A stretch of 64,000 nt of DNA from Dimorphilus gyrociliatus (GCA_904063045.1 CAJFCJ010000006.1:2594946-2658945), one strand, 5' to 3'. Counted from the stretch's first letter, positions 51,801-64,000 are shown. Translations and numbers: made by a program. The notes: a model not told the origin generated them from the letters alone.

Positions 51801-54595
51801 ATGACAAAACAAAAAGCTTGTTTAGAATTTAAAAACTCGCTTATAATCCTATTCAAGGTCTTCCCTTACATTATCATTACCCTTTTATGATATCCGACAT
51901 ACTTTACTAATAAAGTACACTAGGAGAGATGAAAATAGCATTAAACGAATATAAAACAATAAAGGATATTGGTGTAGGAAAGAAGATAAAATATAAAAGA
52001 AACTTTTTACCCCTCTGCCCAAGTTAACAGACTTAATTATATTTAATAAAAGGGAGCTTCAAAAGGAGGTACTTGGGTACTTGATGTTCTATTTAAAATT
52101 TAATAAATTATAAAGAAATAGCCAAATATAACTATCTTAAGAATGATTAGACTATAACAAGGAAATTAGCGGGAAATCGATAACCTAATTCCCAGTACTA
52201 AGGCATAAAGATGGAAATAGAGAGAAAGAAAGGGGGCGGGGGGAAAGAGGAAGAGAAAGAAAATAAAGAACGAAAGCTTACGAAAAATGATATTAGATTT
52301 TATTCTACTATTGTTATACCTCTTCCCCTAAAAGTTAAGCATGAATCTTTTATAAGTATTATAAATGAAGAATTAATTAGCTATTGACTTTTCGAAAGAG
52401 AAGCAATATATTTAACAAATATACCTTTAAGCATTAGAAAGTACCTTAAAAATGTAAGTATACTGAATACTTAGTATGTATGTAGTAATTATAAACACTA
52501 TAGAGCTGGTAACTGGATGACTGGTTAAGCTGTCTATAGTGTTTTTTCATTTATTTCCTTCATTAAAGCGTAAAATTGAATTGTCAGACAAAGAATTCTA
52601 ATATCATTTAATAAAGCGGAAGAAACAATGAAACATAAATATAATCATAATTGTGATTATGATGGCGATGATAAGAATAAATAATTCCTCTGTTATTTGT
52701 ATTTTTTTAATATTTTAAATCCGTATCGGTAGCTCTATGAAGAGATATTTCCTCTCTCCTAAATACTAAGATAGAGATTATTATTGTAAATATTCATAAT
52801 ATTCGAAAATTATTTATCATATTTTATATTAAATATCTTAATTATTCTTTGTTTGTAGTGTCATCTATAGACTATTTATATACGGAACATTAATTTATAT
52901 ACTAATATGTACAGTATATATATATATTCTAATTTAATACAGAGTACAGATGGCGCAAAAGTAACTTAATGTTTTAAAAGTCTTTTTCTTTGTTTCCTAC
53001 TTTAGTTCTACCATCCTACTGTATATACATGTTTTGTTTTATTATGAAAACGATGATGACATTACAGTTATCTTTCTACACTGATAAAGTAATTATGAAT
53101 ATTACAGTATGAGAAAATGAGAGAAAAGAAAGATAAGAGTATTATTAATAAATGAGTAATTAAAACTTTAACCATTCCTGTATTATTTTTTTATTATAAA
53201 TTTAATGAGTCCTTGAGATATCTATTTATTTATTATTACCATGTGTAAACATGATTATTAATGGTAGAAATATGCGGTTCTCTTGTTATTTGAACTCTAT
53301 CAGAATTGAACATTTATGCACTTAACAAGACGTTGTTTTTTATGTTTATCTATTGATATAACGTTTCTCTAATATAAATTTTGTTTTTATTAAAAAAAAA
53401 ATGTCTTCAATTGACTATCAGAATAATATTTACGTAATGATAAGATGAATATGTAGTAATGATTCAATGCAGTATATTTTAATATTATTATTATTCTTTT
53501 AAAAAGAATCGATATGATTGGAAACAAAGTTAAAAAAGGTTAACCCTGTAATGAATAGCGGACAGATGGAGAGAATGAAAAAGTAAGAATTTTCGTATAA
53601 TTTCTCTAGAAGATGGCTAATTAAATATTATTTCTCGTAGTTTTTTTAACATCTTACTAAATTTTTAATCGCTATCTTTGTACGATAGTTATCAGTTTAG
53701 AGCGGAGTTGTATTCTTCCTTGTATTAAAAACAACAATAAAAGTTTCAATAATAACTTTCAAGAACTTCTTAAAATCAAATCCTTATCAAAGCTAATGAT
53801 TAATTGTTTTCTTTTTTTAAATGTAATATATTTCTATACGAGTATTCATAGAATTTTCTGTTAATTACAATTAAATTATTATATGATTAAAACGTTTAGC
53901 AGAATTCTTTTGAAATTTTTTACACATCTGGTTATCGATAAAACTATTACTGCAATATTTTCAAGCCAATTCACCTCTTTTCAACTTAAACAATGGACAT
54001 TTGTTAACCATCGTGATATGTGAATGGACGAATTAAAATTCGTACAACTGTTTACATAAAGTTCAAAATTTAATTTATGCAAATGTAGCTTTTCTTAGAA
54101 TTATCATCTGAATTCAGAGAAAAACTAGTTTCTATATTTTATGATTTTAATATGATAAATTCGTCAACTTAGAATGTTAGCTCTGTTTTGTAGATATGTA
54201 AGTTTTTGTTAATTTAAAATTTTTTAGCAAAACATTCTGAAAAAAAACTCTAACAGTTTTCGGTATTATTGTTTTTATTTGATTGTCAAGGACACTGGTT
54301 TAGACGTAATACGCATCATTATCGAAAAACCTTTACCAAAAAACATCAAAATCTTCAAAATTTACATATTTCGGACTTATCAGACTAACATCTAAGAAAT
54401 TTATCTGTTTGAAAATACAACTTTGAGCCTCAAAGATGGCAAAAGTTATGGGAATTGGTTGTTGACGCCCTGTACTCATCTACATCATATACATTCAAGC
54501 TCGAGGAACGATTATTTATTGCTTTAGAAACAGACGATCATATTAGTAATAATTAATCTTGAAAGGTTAATTTTTGAAGGAGAAAATGCGCAATA
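48874..54595. other. Gene-poor stretch (5.7 kb)
   Basis: This is the longest interval without a recognised gene. It holds a (CT)n tract at 49229-49253, a compound triplet repeat at 49887-49940, TA tracts at about 50991-51010, the palindrome CAGTATATATACTG near 50899, and a purine/G-run block at about 52215-52270. Short open frames are low-complexity or begin with non-ATG codons. Its left part is the UBTD 3' UTR and its right part the promoter of the PPxY protein gene. Confidence 0.55.
49887..49940 (+). repeat. Compound triplet microsatellite (ACT)n-(ACC)n-(AAC)n
   Basis: Successive blocks of ACT, then ACC, then AAC units run without interruption, each block differing from the last by one base. 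This pattern suggests point mutation followed by expansion within one ancestral array. Confidence 0.85.
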
Positions 54596-54609
54596 ATGCT
54601 GAACATTAA
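54586..54609 (+). promoter_or_regulatory. Upstream ORF overlapping the start of the PPxY gene
   Basis: An ATG at 54586 opens a seven-codon frame that stops with TAA at 54607-54609, overlapping the main ATG (54596) in another frame. Ribosomes starting there would miss the main start unless they reinitiate, so it could lower translation if the leader begins upstream of it. Confidence 0.35.
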
Positions 54610-55591
54610 ATTTGTGCTAATCATCGTTATATACTTGACTTTATTTTGCTACGAGAAAGGTTATTTACCCAAAAACATATATCATTCTTTTATTGTTGAA
54701 CCCAGTTATGGATATAATTAAATTTTAATAATTTCAGATTGCTCTCCAACCCCCTGTATTGATAATGACCCATATAGAAATTGTACAGAGTCAACAGAAA
54801 AGCCAGCGTCCAGAGCGAACTTGGCTTGGCTAGTAACACCAGCCGTGTTAGGTCTGTATAAGTATAATCTTTATTATAAACATATATATTGTATATATTA
54901 GGTCTGGAAAGAATTATTTCCGATATCAGTTACATTTCTATTGTTTTTGCGTAACATAACTTTCGTTTTGTTTTCTATTTATGGAAAATAGTTTATGAAA
55001 TATGATTATTTAAGTCTACTGATATTTATAGGACTGGGACTGGTGTATCTTGTTTATAAATGCTGTCGAGATGGTCTCTGCAATTGGAAACGGTTAAGGG
55101 AAAGTCACTTACCGCATCCATCTTATAGGCCAGTCGAATCCATATCGTCTAGAACAACGAGTCGTTTTACTGCTGGGGGAAGAGATCTGATGTTGGTAAC
55201 AAATCATCGATTATCGCTCTCCGTCTACGATCCGTCACCACCACCACCTTATAGCCGTGATGAAACTAGATTCGCTTTTGATCTAACTCCAATTCCTCCA
55301 GAATATGTAGAAAGAAATAATAGTTGTTTACCCCCTCCGTTCCGATCAAGGAATAATACCGGTGAAGAAAATTCAGATAAAAGGATACGACATAGTTCCG
55401 AAAAATGTGAAAGGAGGAATACATGGTCTGGAAGGCGACGAAGACATGCAAGCCACGATAACGGTGTTCTCACATCAAGATTGAGAAGGAACACCGGCGA
55501 AATGATGTCTGGAAATGTTAATCCCTTAGCCCTTGAAGTAACTAATCTAGATGAACAGGAGAATCTTTTACCGATTACAATAGAAAAATAG
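54596..55591 (+). CDS. Small type I membrane protein with PPxY motifs
   Basis: Exons 54596-54659, 54738-54851 and 55032-55591 join in phase to 245 residues. Residues 1-20 form a signal peptide ('MLNIKFVLIIVIYLTLFCYE'). A short ectodomain of about 35 residues has three Cys ('DCSPTPCIDNDPYRNC') and is followed by one membrane span ('LVTPAVLGLGLVYLVYKCC'). The cytosolic tail is basic and Ser/Arg-rich with two PPxY motifs ('SPPPPYSRDE' and 'IPPEYVERN'), which bind WW domains of Nedd4-type ubiquitin ligases. The design resembles WBP1/WBP1L, VOPP1 or Shisa-like adaptors, but I cannot assign a named orthologue. The donor after exon 2 (G|GTCTGT) is weak, yet the joined span reads as one uninterrupted transmembrane helix. 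Confidence 0.72.
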
Positions 55592-57432
55592 AAGCTCATA
55601 TTTGGGAAGATATAAACTGAGTTCTTTTTTTTTTGTATTTCTTTACACAGTTATTTTTTTCTTGTATGTTTCTTTTTTTGGCCAGCTAAATAATACTTGT
55701 TTTTCTTTTATCAATCTCTTTGACTCTTCTCCTAGCTTGGGAGAAGACGAAATAAGAAATCTCTTCTTTATTTTTTTAAACAAAGCTGACAGTTGACATT
55801 AGAACTCGATTTTTAGTTGATAACTTGAGCAATAGAGAAAAATAATACCCTGTATAATAATATATATATACAGTATATATATATATATATATATATATAC
55901 TGTATATGGCACATATTGTGTATTATTCTTTCATCTCATTTCTAACAAAAGATAACGTTCTAACTTAAATGCACTTCCTCTTTCCTCTCTATTTAATTGA
56001 AATGGCTATATTATATTCATAATTTTTTCTCTCCGCTTACTTTCAACCTTTCTTTCTCGGGTTTATTATTATTATTATTATTCATTTTCGCTTATAATAT
56101 CTATATTTTTCTTTTTAAACTTTCTCCTAATTTTTTCTAAAAGAAAAGCAAAAATAGAGTATTGCTATTTTATGATGTTAAACATAAAACTATATAAATA
56201 TGAAATCTAAATGAACGAAGATATTAAAAAGTATTAGTATTTTATAGCCGCGTTTCTGAACACAAAAAAAAAATAAAACAGCTGCCATAAAATTATATTC
56301 CATGTAAATTTTATACAGTAAGCAATATACGTTTATCTCAACGTAGTACTATTGAATTTTTCAATTTATCTATTATCTAAGCTCGGAGATCTTTACTTTT
56401 ATAGATTTCCATTTGTTAAAATCTAAAAGGTAATATCTTGATTTTTGCTCTATTTTAATTCCAAGATATTTTATAATTTACTAAAGGATCTATGTCTCTT
56501 CTTACATTTTCAACCCTATTTACACATTAAGATAAGTAATCAAAGTGAATGATCTGACAAGGGACTGGTCAATGTAGTATGACGTAGTTTCTTTTAAGCT
56601 ACTGTCTTCACTTAAAATTACTATAGTTTTTTATATACTGCAAAGGCTGAGATTTTCTTCGGGGAAAATGATGGAAAATAAACCGAAAATGATTATAAGA
56701 AAAGAGGCCGCGTAAGCTTCGTCAGATGGCGCTTATTATCGTTTTAAAACTAGTTGACAGTCACTTTAATATATAATATCAAAGTTATCCTTAGACTTTT
56801 ACCTATTACCTGATAAAATCGAGAACGATTTGTACCTGTTATAGAGGATCATGATAAGGCGACCTGTTTCTTTTAGTCCGTTGTTGAACCTGTAAATATT
56901 GACGCAATTATTCACTTTCAATGCGCAAATTATAAAGACATATATTTAGATTTAAAGCATATATTTACGAGATTTATTTTTTTCTCTGGGGATTCCACCT
57001 GCTTATCTCGTACGCGTAGGTTTATGTACTATATATATATATATATATATATATGTAGGTTAGAATCAATTGAAATCTAATGCTTTCAGATTATTTAAGA
57101 GTTATACTAATGGTTAGGGAACATAAAATTAAAAAATGATTTGTCAACAGAAGTGTTGGGGGTTAGGGTAAGGGAAAAGTTGTAGATATATTGTATTACA
57201 TGTATTATCCTGTATATCAAAATATAAATACTTTGTATACAAAATACATGAATACTAATAGGTTGTGTATATAAAAGAAATTGCAAGTTAATATTTAATA
57301 TAGTACATTCAAGGTATACTTGATAATTCTCGAAGTAATGTTAAGTATATACACTTTTTGTATTGGATAATTAAGTTTACATATACACATTAGTTTTCTC
57401 AATACAATTATATACATGAAAATTAGGCGTTT
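55592..57432. other. Intergenic region between convergent genes
   Basis: 1.8 kb between the PPxY gene and the nuclear receptor, whose 3' ends face each other. A long TA palindrome lies at 55861-55907 (CAGTATA arms) and another TA tract at 57029-57054. No gene is seen. Confidence 0.55.
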
Positions 57433-58862
57433 TTACGTTGGTTCTTCGAATTCTTCTGCAAGAAAACTTGTTAAATTACGGGGAATTAATGGGCTAACAA
57501 GGCTTGTAATCTCTTTGGCTTCTTCAGCTCCGCCTGTCTTATTGAACAATTCTTTGCCCAGATCGAATATCCTTTTTATTGTCTTTTCCTCAATGAGAAT
57601 AAGGGGTCGTTCTCCGTCAATTGGCTTCCTTGGTTCGTTTATTTTATCCAATTCTTTCCATGTGTCTCTTTCCCATAGCTCCCTCATAACATCAGGTATG
57701 TCAAGGTCTGCGTATCGATGCATATTTTCGTAATCTACTTCACCAATTCTGTCTGCTACTGGTCGGAAAGCTAGTAATATGTCTAAAAGTCGGCTCATTG
57801 TCTTCCGAGAATCATTTCGAGTTCTATCCAACACAGTTTGAAGGCATCCCAACATTTCTGATCTCATTTTTTCAGCTTTTTCTTTAAATTGTAAAGTACA
57901 TCGGTCAGTTGTTAACAGACTCACAGCTGCAAATAGTGCCCTCTCTTCGCTTGTTAAATGCATCTGTTGTATATTTCCTATTAGCTCCAAAAGACGAGAT
58001 GCAACAGGTTGGCGGGGATCATTGTCATCTAGAACATCCAATTGAATCTTATGCATAGCTCTATGACCGTTTACGTAAATAGTTTCCTGAGCTTCGTCCG
58101 TTGTAAAATTAGCAGCCATAAATATAAACTCTCTATGATTATTCTTAACAAGGCTAACTTGATCACTTAGTGGTATATCTCTCCAACCTGGAATGCCTTT
58201 TGCAAAGGTTATTAAAGCTTTCGTACATAATGCCATATTTTCAGCTTCGTATCTGATGAATTGTTTCTCCCTCTCAGGATAAGACCTACTTACTTCTCTC
58301 CTGACAACGGTTGCATCAATCCACCTTACCCTGAGTAGTTCAAGAGATAGTCTAGTAAGTTCTGATATGATTTTTTCTTGCTCATTGTCATTTGTAGGAG
58401 GAGAGCTCGAAGACGAAATGGACGCGTCTGACATTGACGAACGTCTCTTTTGTAATTGAGCGTCTCTGGCAGTTTCTGCTGAATAGCGTCCAAAACGACT
58501 TTTCGTCCTGGACATTCCCAAAGCAATACATTTAGCAGCTCTACACGACATACAATTGTTCCTCCTTCTAGCCTTAATTTCACATTTTCCATCTTTTCGA
58601 CAGGCAGGGGGTTGTTGAATAAGAGTTCGTCGAAAAAAAGACTGGAATATAATTAACAAAGATGTCACAAATCAATAAAAACTACGTAATAATGCCGTGA
58701 AAGTTGATCACCTATTAAATTATTTTAAGCGAAATTATAACACCTTACCTTACAAGCTTCGCAAGTGAAGATACCGTAATGTAATCCTGTAGCCTGATCT
58801 TGACATACTCCACATAATGGCATATCCAAATCGGTTGGTTTTGTTAACTTTGAATCCGTCAT
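57433..58862 (-). CDS. Nuclear receptor, orphan (NR1-like)
   Basis: Coding order: 58862-58749 and 58641-57433, 440 residues. Residues 17-85 are the C4 double zinc finger: 'LCGVCQDQATGLHYGIFTCE' then 'ACKSFFRRTL', second finger 'ACRKDGKCEI' to 'NNCMSCRAAKCIALGMS'. The intron falls right after 'CEACK', a common NR position. A Ser-rich hinge leads to a ligand-binding domain with the NR signature 'ITFAKGIPGWRDIPLSDQVS' and 'LVKNNHREFIFMAANF', and a C-terminal AF-2-like 'LTSFLAEEFEEP'. The P-box CEACKS departs from the usual CEGCKG, and only 16 residues precede the first Cys, so there is almost no A/B activation region unless an upstream exon was missed. The LBD looks closest to NR1 receptors; ligand and name unassigned. 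Confidence 0.9.
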
Positions 58863-61800
58863 ACCTATCGTAAAAGTCAACCTTATCTATAAAAGAATTT
58901 TTCGTTGAATTTTAACTCTATATATATATATAACATATCTAAGGTATATATAATAATGATATATTTACATACATTTATATAAAGTTTATTTCCGATATGT
59001 TATCGATGAGAAGCGACACCTACTGCTAAAATATGTCATATAGAGAGCCTTTATTATATATTATCAAATACATATATTCTTAAATCATATATCTATATAC
59101 AGTATATTGATTTGGAAGCAAAATATTTAAGTTTTCAATTAAGTATATTTTTATCTATTTAACTATTTATACACATTTATATATTAAGGTAGGCTTTATA
59201 GCTGTATATACATAATAATTTATATATATATATATATATATATTTACATATTAGTTTTAATAATTTTTTATTTTCTACATCTTTTATAAAGAAAAACATA
59301 ACCCACATAAGGCGTTTATATCGATTTGTACTCAAAGAGACTTGTAGTCTTTTCTAATTTCGTCCCAGTTACATACATATTTATAAGTATCTGGAGAGAA
59401 ACTTTTGTTTTTTTTAATAATAAAAAAAAGCATACATTTAAAAAAAAAACATTATACATTTACATAAACAAAAAGAGTACTGTACAGAGACGATAAAGCA
59501 TTTCCTACCTCTTTATAGGTAAAGATGTGCTATATCTACGAATTCCCTATTGGTATATATACTCTCTATATCACACATTCATATTTTATATAGAATATAG
59601 TACACACATGTATATTATATATATATAGTTAAGAAGGAGTAATATTAGTATTGTAGAAATTTTTTGTAATAAAAGGTTTTGAAATAATGATTTCCTTTAA
59701 AAGAAGAGAAAATAATACCTTTAAGATTATGTCTTAAAAAATAAAGAGAAAGAGTAGGCAGAAACTTTTCTTATTCGGAATATGAAAATTACACGATATA
59801 ATGATAGTATATTGTTATAACATCTATGCTAAACATAATTTTACAAGTAGATTAGTATATCACTGTTAATTAGTCCTTTTGTACATAGTATATGTATTAC
59901 ATTCTAAAGAAAGGCAATCTTAAGGGAGAAAAGTTCAAGATGAAAGATAATTTAAAACCGTCTAAATAAACTACTCATTTTTTTAATATTCAAGGCATAT
60001 TTATTTATTTTTGTAGTTTTCTACAACAAAATCAAATATAGACGATCATATTCTTGTGATTGTTACACTTTCCTATTTCATTTTAATGAAATTATAAAAC
60101 AATAAATTACAAATATAATGATTTTTTCTATCTAAATATTTAATAATTAATTAATTAATTAGAAAAATATGGATGGGAAGAGCGCCATTTTTCATCTTGC
60201 AATTTTCTTGGAAGATGTATAGCGAAGAAAATAATGTATAAAACATATTGACTATACTTTAGATTATAATATTCTGCTAAATGCTGTTTCTAGTTTACCC
60301 CTTTCGATCCTTTATTGTTTATTTTATTCTATGTGAATAAATAACAATAGCTCCTACATTTTATACATATTACAATAGATGCCTTTTAATTATAGTATAT
60401 ACCCTATATTTTGTACGGACAATATTTTTCTATATTTATCGTATACGATACATATTTTTCAATTTCTAAGTTATGAAAGAGATTTTACATCTCTCCTTTT
60501 AGGTTTAATTAATTAAGGAAGGTTTTTTAACTCTGTATCCTTTCCGTTGTCTCCTATTACTTATTTATAATCCTCTCTATTCTATGCTCCCTCCATCCTC
60601 CCCCCCCCGCATTCTCTCTCTCTCTCTCCCTCTTCCTTCTGCCCTTCTCGTAAAAATCATTGTATAAAAAATTTCTCTTTAGTATAACCACAATCCACAG
60701 GTAGTGGCAGTGAACCAGTCTATGAATAAAGAAAGTAGGATTTTGTATACGACATGTCAAATTTAGTGATCTTTCGCAGAGGTACAATACTTAACTTAAA
60801 ACAAATTAATAATGAAATAAAATAAGTCATTGAGATACATTAAATGAAATATGATGTAACTCTCTGATTTATTTGTATTTCGTTACTGCCATCTCTCCGA
60901 AAAAGAAAGTAGATTACAAAAAAATGACACGATAAAATGTTTAAATCGAATGGTAAGATAATGGACGAAAATAGAAAAATTCTTATACTAGATGGATCTA
61001 TATCTTTTAACTTAAAATCCTTTATTGATTGAGTTGTTCAAATATAAGTAGAAATAACTCAGACAAAAAGGGAATTTACGTCAATAGGAAAAAGCTGATG
61101 ATCTTACAATATAATTCCAATATTATATATTAATTATTGAATGAATATTATCCATTTCGTTGATATATGAAAACTATGAGAAAGAAATAGACTATTAATC
61201 ATGAATTCGGTTATGGTAAATCGTTGTTTGGGAATAGAATATAAATAGAAACGGTATTTAACAGCTCTGTAATGTATTATAGTTGTACTGAAAGCGTACA
61301 TATTGTAGCAAAAATGCGTTTGAATGTTAATATATATATATTTATACTAATATACAACACTCATAAACCTAATTACTTATATAACTAGAGCACATTTGAA
61401 ATAAAAGATTCACTTTTTATACGAACTATATACATAATACAGTATATCTATTAATCCAAGTGGGTTACAGGGGTAGTAAACTAAGTGAAAGGTTAATAAC
61501 CTTTTAGTACTACACAAAAAAGGATAACAACGAGCTAAACACAAACCTGCTTTGTTCTTTAAATGATTAAGAATTTTTGTCTATCCAAGTTCATTTAAAT
61601 AGGAATGGTGAAAATGATGATGAAAAGTTACTTTAAATTCGTTAAGCTGACCTCTTTTTATTTATATCTTAAAAGAATCGTAAAATGAACGCTAAGTTTC
61701 TATATTAGAGGAGAACAGCACAAGAAAAATCAATATGACTATACACTGTCAAGTCTGAATAATATTTCATAGGCTTTTTTAAAGCGCGTGATCAGATCTT

Positions 61801-62282
61801 TCATTTTATACTTTGAAAGTTTATATTGTGTTTATTCTGATAAGGATTTTCAAATCTAAAAAGGCTACATTAGATAAGATAGTAAGAATATTCTAGTGTT
61901 TTGCGTACTTTGAAAAAGTTGTTTTACATAGCTACACATTATATAAGTCGATAACAATAAACGCTTTCCAAGGACAACAAATATCTTTATTTTTCAAAGA
62001 AGTTTCTCTATACTTCATTGATTTTTCTATATTTTCTTACTATATTCATAATAGATCAATACTGATTAATAATAGCGCAGGTACATAGTAACAAGAACAT
62101 TTCGTCCAAGGAAACGGAACTTCACTTTTTTAAAAACAGTGACATCTCTATTCCTCAATTAGAACTACAATTACGACTTGTTATGAAATTTTGAAAGGCC
62201 TTGTAAATTGTATTCACAATATTAAAACACATTACAACACTTGTTAGTATAAATTGACCAACTTCACCTCAATTTGTTGAAA
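58863..62282. other. Divergent intergenic region (3.4 kb)
   Basis: This lies between the nuclear receptor start and the 2H phosphoesterase start. It is very AT-rich, with TA tracts at about 58920-58932 and 59220-59242 and CAGTATA motifs at about 59099 and 61440. A C-run with (CT)n lies at 60599-60630. Promoters of both genes, and perhaps an unrecognised 5' exon of the receptor, should be here. No exon was identified. Confidence 0.5.
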
Positions 62283-62941
62283 ATGGCAGAATCTAACGAA
62301 AGTTGCGATAATGGTGATAAATCCTTCAAAAGTGCAATTATTCTGATGCCACCGGAAACAGAATGGACACAAATACAGAATATAAGAGAGTAAGCACTTT
62401 ATTTAAAATTTGATATGCCTTTGTTCTATTTATCTTGAATAGTTACGAACCTTACTAATTCCTTAGAAAGCACGACAAAGCTTACAACCGATGGATGCCT
62501 CATATTAACTTAATATGGCCGTTTGTTCCTGATATGGATTGTAACTTCGATTTAGAATTTGTAAAAATTAGTCAAGCTCTTAGTAAATTAGCACCTTTTA
62601 AAGTGAAATTCACGCAAAAATCATTCAGTTTTTTTGAGCACAAGCAATGCGTTTTGTGGTTAAATCCATTAGAAAATGATCATGATGACAACCCACATCC
62701 TTCCGTTATAAAGCTACAGAAAATCCTCCAAAATCTTTATCCTAACTATTACGATGGAACAAAGGAATTTGTACCTCATCTTACCCTAGGAAGATTCCAA
62801 AGGAAGCATATTAATAACGTACGAGAAAACTTCCAAAAGGATTGGAAGGATATTGAATTTGAAGTTAATAAAATTTATCTGATTAGTCGGAAAGGATTTG
62901 AAGATCCTTTTGAAATTAAGAAAGAAATTAGCTTTAACTAG
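62283..62941 (+). CDS. 2H phosphoesterase / 2'-5' RNA ligase-like protein
   Basis: Exons 62283-62389 and 62467-62941 join in phase to 193 residues. After a 20-residue acidic leader, the fold begins with 'AIILMPPETEWTQIQNIREK' and continues 'HDKAYNRWMPHINLIWPF', 'CVLWLNP' and 'FVPHLTLGRF'. The two His-containing strands (H-I-N and H-L-T) are the paired catalytic motifs of the 2H superfamily, whose members hydrolyse or ligate cyclic phosphate ends of RNA. The layout is that of the 2'-5' RNA ligase-like domain found at the C-terminus of human LENG9, but without its zinc-finger part. The first motif has Asn where Thr/Ser is usual in the superfamily. Substrate is unknown. Confidence 0.82.
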
Positions 62942-63541
62942 TTACTTTTTGTATTTTGTTATTATATTGTTTTGACGAATGTTTATTGAAACATTCTATA
63001 GAGATTATTCGATTAAATGTAAAAATTCAACAAGTCACCAACAATCAAGAATAAAGCTTTTTAAATATTCCATCTTACAAACATGTTCAATGAAAAATAT
63101 ATTAAAAATGCAAAAAAAAAGGAAACAAAAGCAAAACCAGCAAAAACGAACAAATAAATCTGCAAAAATTCTCATAAAAAAGCCAAGAATCTTTTCAAAG
63201 TATCACCATCATTATCTTCATAAGCGATTAAAACTGGAAGAGAATCTGTTAATTTTTCTCTTCCAAAATTAATTTGTTTAAAGAATAGATTATCAATTTT
63301 AAATAGATTATGTTAAACACAACTAAACGATTCAATTAAATGATTTTGTTTGTTTTTGAACATTAAAACATAAAAAAAAAATTAAGGTATCATTTGAGAC
63401 AAACTAGTTTTAAAATTAAATTAAAGAGAAGATTATTCTTTGGCAATGTTATTTTTTTTTGTTTGTCTTAAGGGAAGAAAGGGAAAGAAAAAGAAGGTAC
63501 CAGGAAATAGTTTCTTCATTCGTAAAATGACCAGAAAATTA
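62942..63541. other. Convergent 3' intergenic region
   Basis: 600 AT-rich bases between the 2H phosphoesterase stop and the methyltransferase stop. It contains the 3' UTRs of both. Lysine-rich short frames here are low-complexity and unsupported. Confidence 0.5.
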
Positions 63542-64000
63542 TCACTTCGTAGCCGTTCCCACAAGTCCAAACTTCATAAAACGAACAAATATTGGGACAG
63601 GAACTCTGCATTGTTTAGTATCAATACTCGAGAAATCAGCTTCCTTAACAATTTGTTTTGTATCTGAAAACGTTCTGCAATGCCCAACTCTCCACCAAAG
63701 TCCTTTGATGAGATATTGACATAGTTTTGATAGTCCAGAGGGTGCGGCAACGTGTTCAAAAAAGTAAAAATTCCTTCCCTATGCAACAAACAAAGGCAAT
63801 AAATATAATTTATTACTTTATTACAAAAAAAGAATGCTGTTAAACTTATACGTACAAAATAATAACGTTTATTGATTACTCACAGGTTTTAGAATTCTCT
63901 TTATTTCAGCTAAACTTTGAGCTTGATCGTCTACGGAACAAAGTACTAAAGTGCAAACAACTGCATCAACTGAGCCGGTTTTTATTTTCCCCATATCCTC
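63542..64000 (-). CDS. METTL7 (TMT1)-type methyltransferase, 3' part
   Basis: Two exons in coding order, 64000-63884 (continuing beyond the window) and 63778-63542, give the last 118 residues. The first reads 'TGSVDAVVCTLVLCSVDDQA' and 'LAEIKRILKP', the class I SAM-methyltransferase segment around strands 4-5, nearly identical in pattern to METTL7A/B. The second continues 'GRNFYFFEHVAAPSGLSKLC', then 'LWWRVGHCRTFSDTKQIVKE' and 'DFSSID', ending 'KFGLVGTATK'. METTL7 proteins are ER/lipid-droplet membrane methyltransferases; human TMT1A and TMT1B methylate thiols. The SAM-binding glycine loop and the N-terminal membrane anchor lie outside the window. Gly-Arg replaces the usual Gly-Gly after the 'LKP' turn. 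Confidence 0.88.

Noticed and set aside
26860-63789. tRNA genes, CRISPR arrays, retrotransposon coding regions and viral genes anywhere in the window
   Set aside because: No B-box with a foldable cloverleaf, no spaced repeats, and no reverse transcriptase, integrase or transposase motifs were recognised.

Overview
The window is nuclear DNA of a small-genome invertebrate animal. Genes are broken by short GT-AG introns (typically 35-300 nt). Base composition is strongly AT-rich with many (TA)n and (GA)n tracts, and the gene set is purely metazoan: a ROR receptor tyrosine kinase with Ig, Frizzled and kringle domains, an INF2-type formin, a nuclear receptor, a class A GPCR and SAXO. The compactness and gene repertoire would suit a minute lophotrochozoan such as a meiofaunal annelid, but species assignment is inference. 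All coordinates are coding extents. Exons were joined by hand from splice signals, reading phase and remembered family sequences; no transcript data were available.

Layout. 1-581 (-): start of a TPR protein running off the left edge. 2022-4284 (+): cationic amino-acid transporter (SLC7A/CAT). 4861-17398 (-): ROR receptor over 12.5 kb, including a remote signal-peptide exon. 19197-25476 (+): INF2-like formin, 16 exons. 25822-27042 (+): helical, probably mitochondrial protein. 27364-31152 (+): ceramide glucosyltransferase with a duplicated, apparently mutually exclusive exon. 31818-32751 (-): unnamed multi-pass membrane protein. 33092-34963 (+): SAXO microtubule protein. 36289-39103 (+): 6-phosphogluconate dehydrogenase, 13 exons. 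39201-40298 (-): GPCR. 40650-43061 (-): NOP56. 43290-44110 (+): PIN1. 44542-48873 (+): UBTD1/2-like. 54596-55591 (+): small PPxY membrane protein. 57433-58862 (-): nuclear receptor. 62283-62941 (+): 2H phosphoesterase / RNA-ligase-like protein. 63542-64000 (-): METTL7 (TMT1)-type methyltransferase, cut by the right edge.

The genes do not form one pathway; this is ordinary animal gene order with several head-to-head pairs (NOP56/PIN1 228 bp apart; the membrane protein and SAXO 340 bp apart). SAXO is an axonemal protein and its short promoter carries two good RFX X-box sites.

The most interesting signals are: (i) the first intron of the formin gene, bounded by a perfect 19-bp inverted repeat and apparently not GT-AG; (ii) the duplicated catalytic exon of the glucosylceramide synthase gene, equal in length and phase to its partner; (iii) an excess of the palindrome TCACGTGA; (iv) a ROR kinase that keeps canonical catalytic motifs; and (v) a nuclear receptor with an unusual P-box and almost no A/B region.
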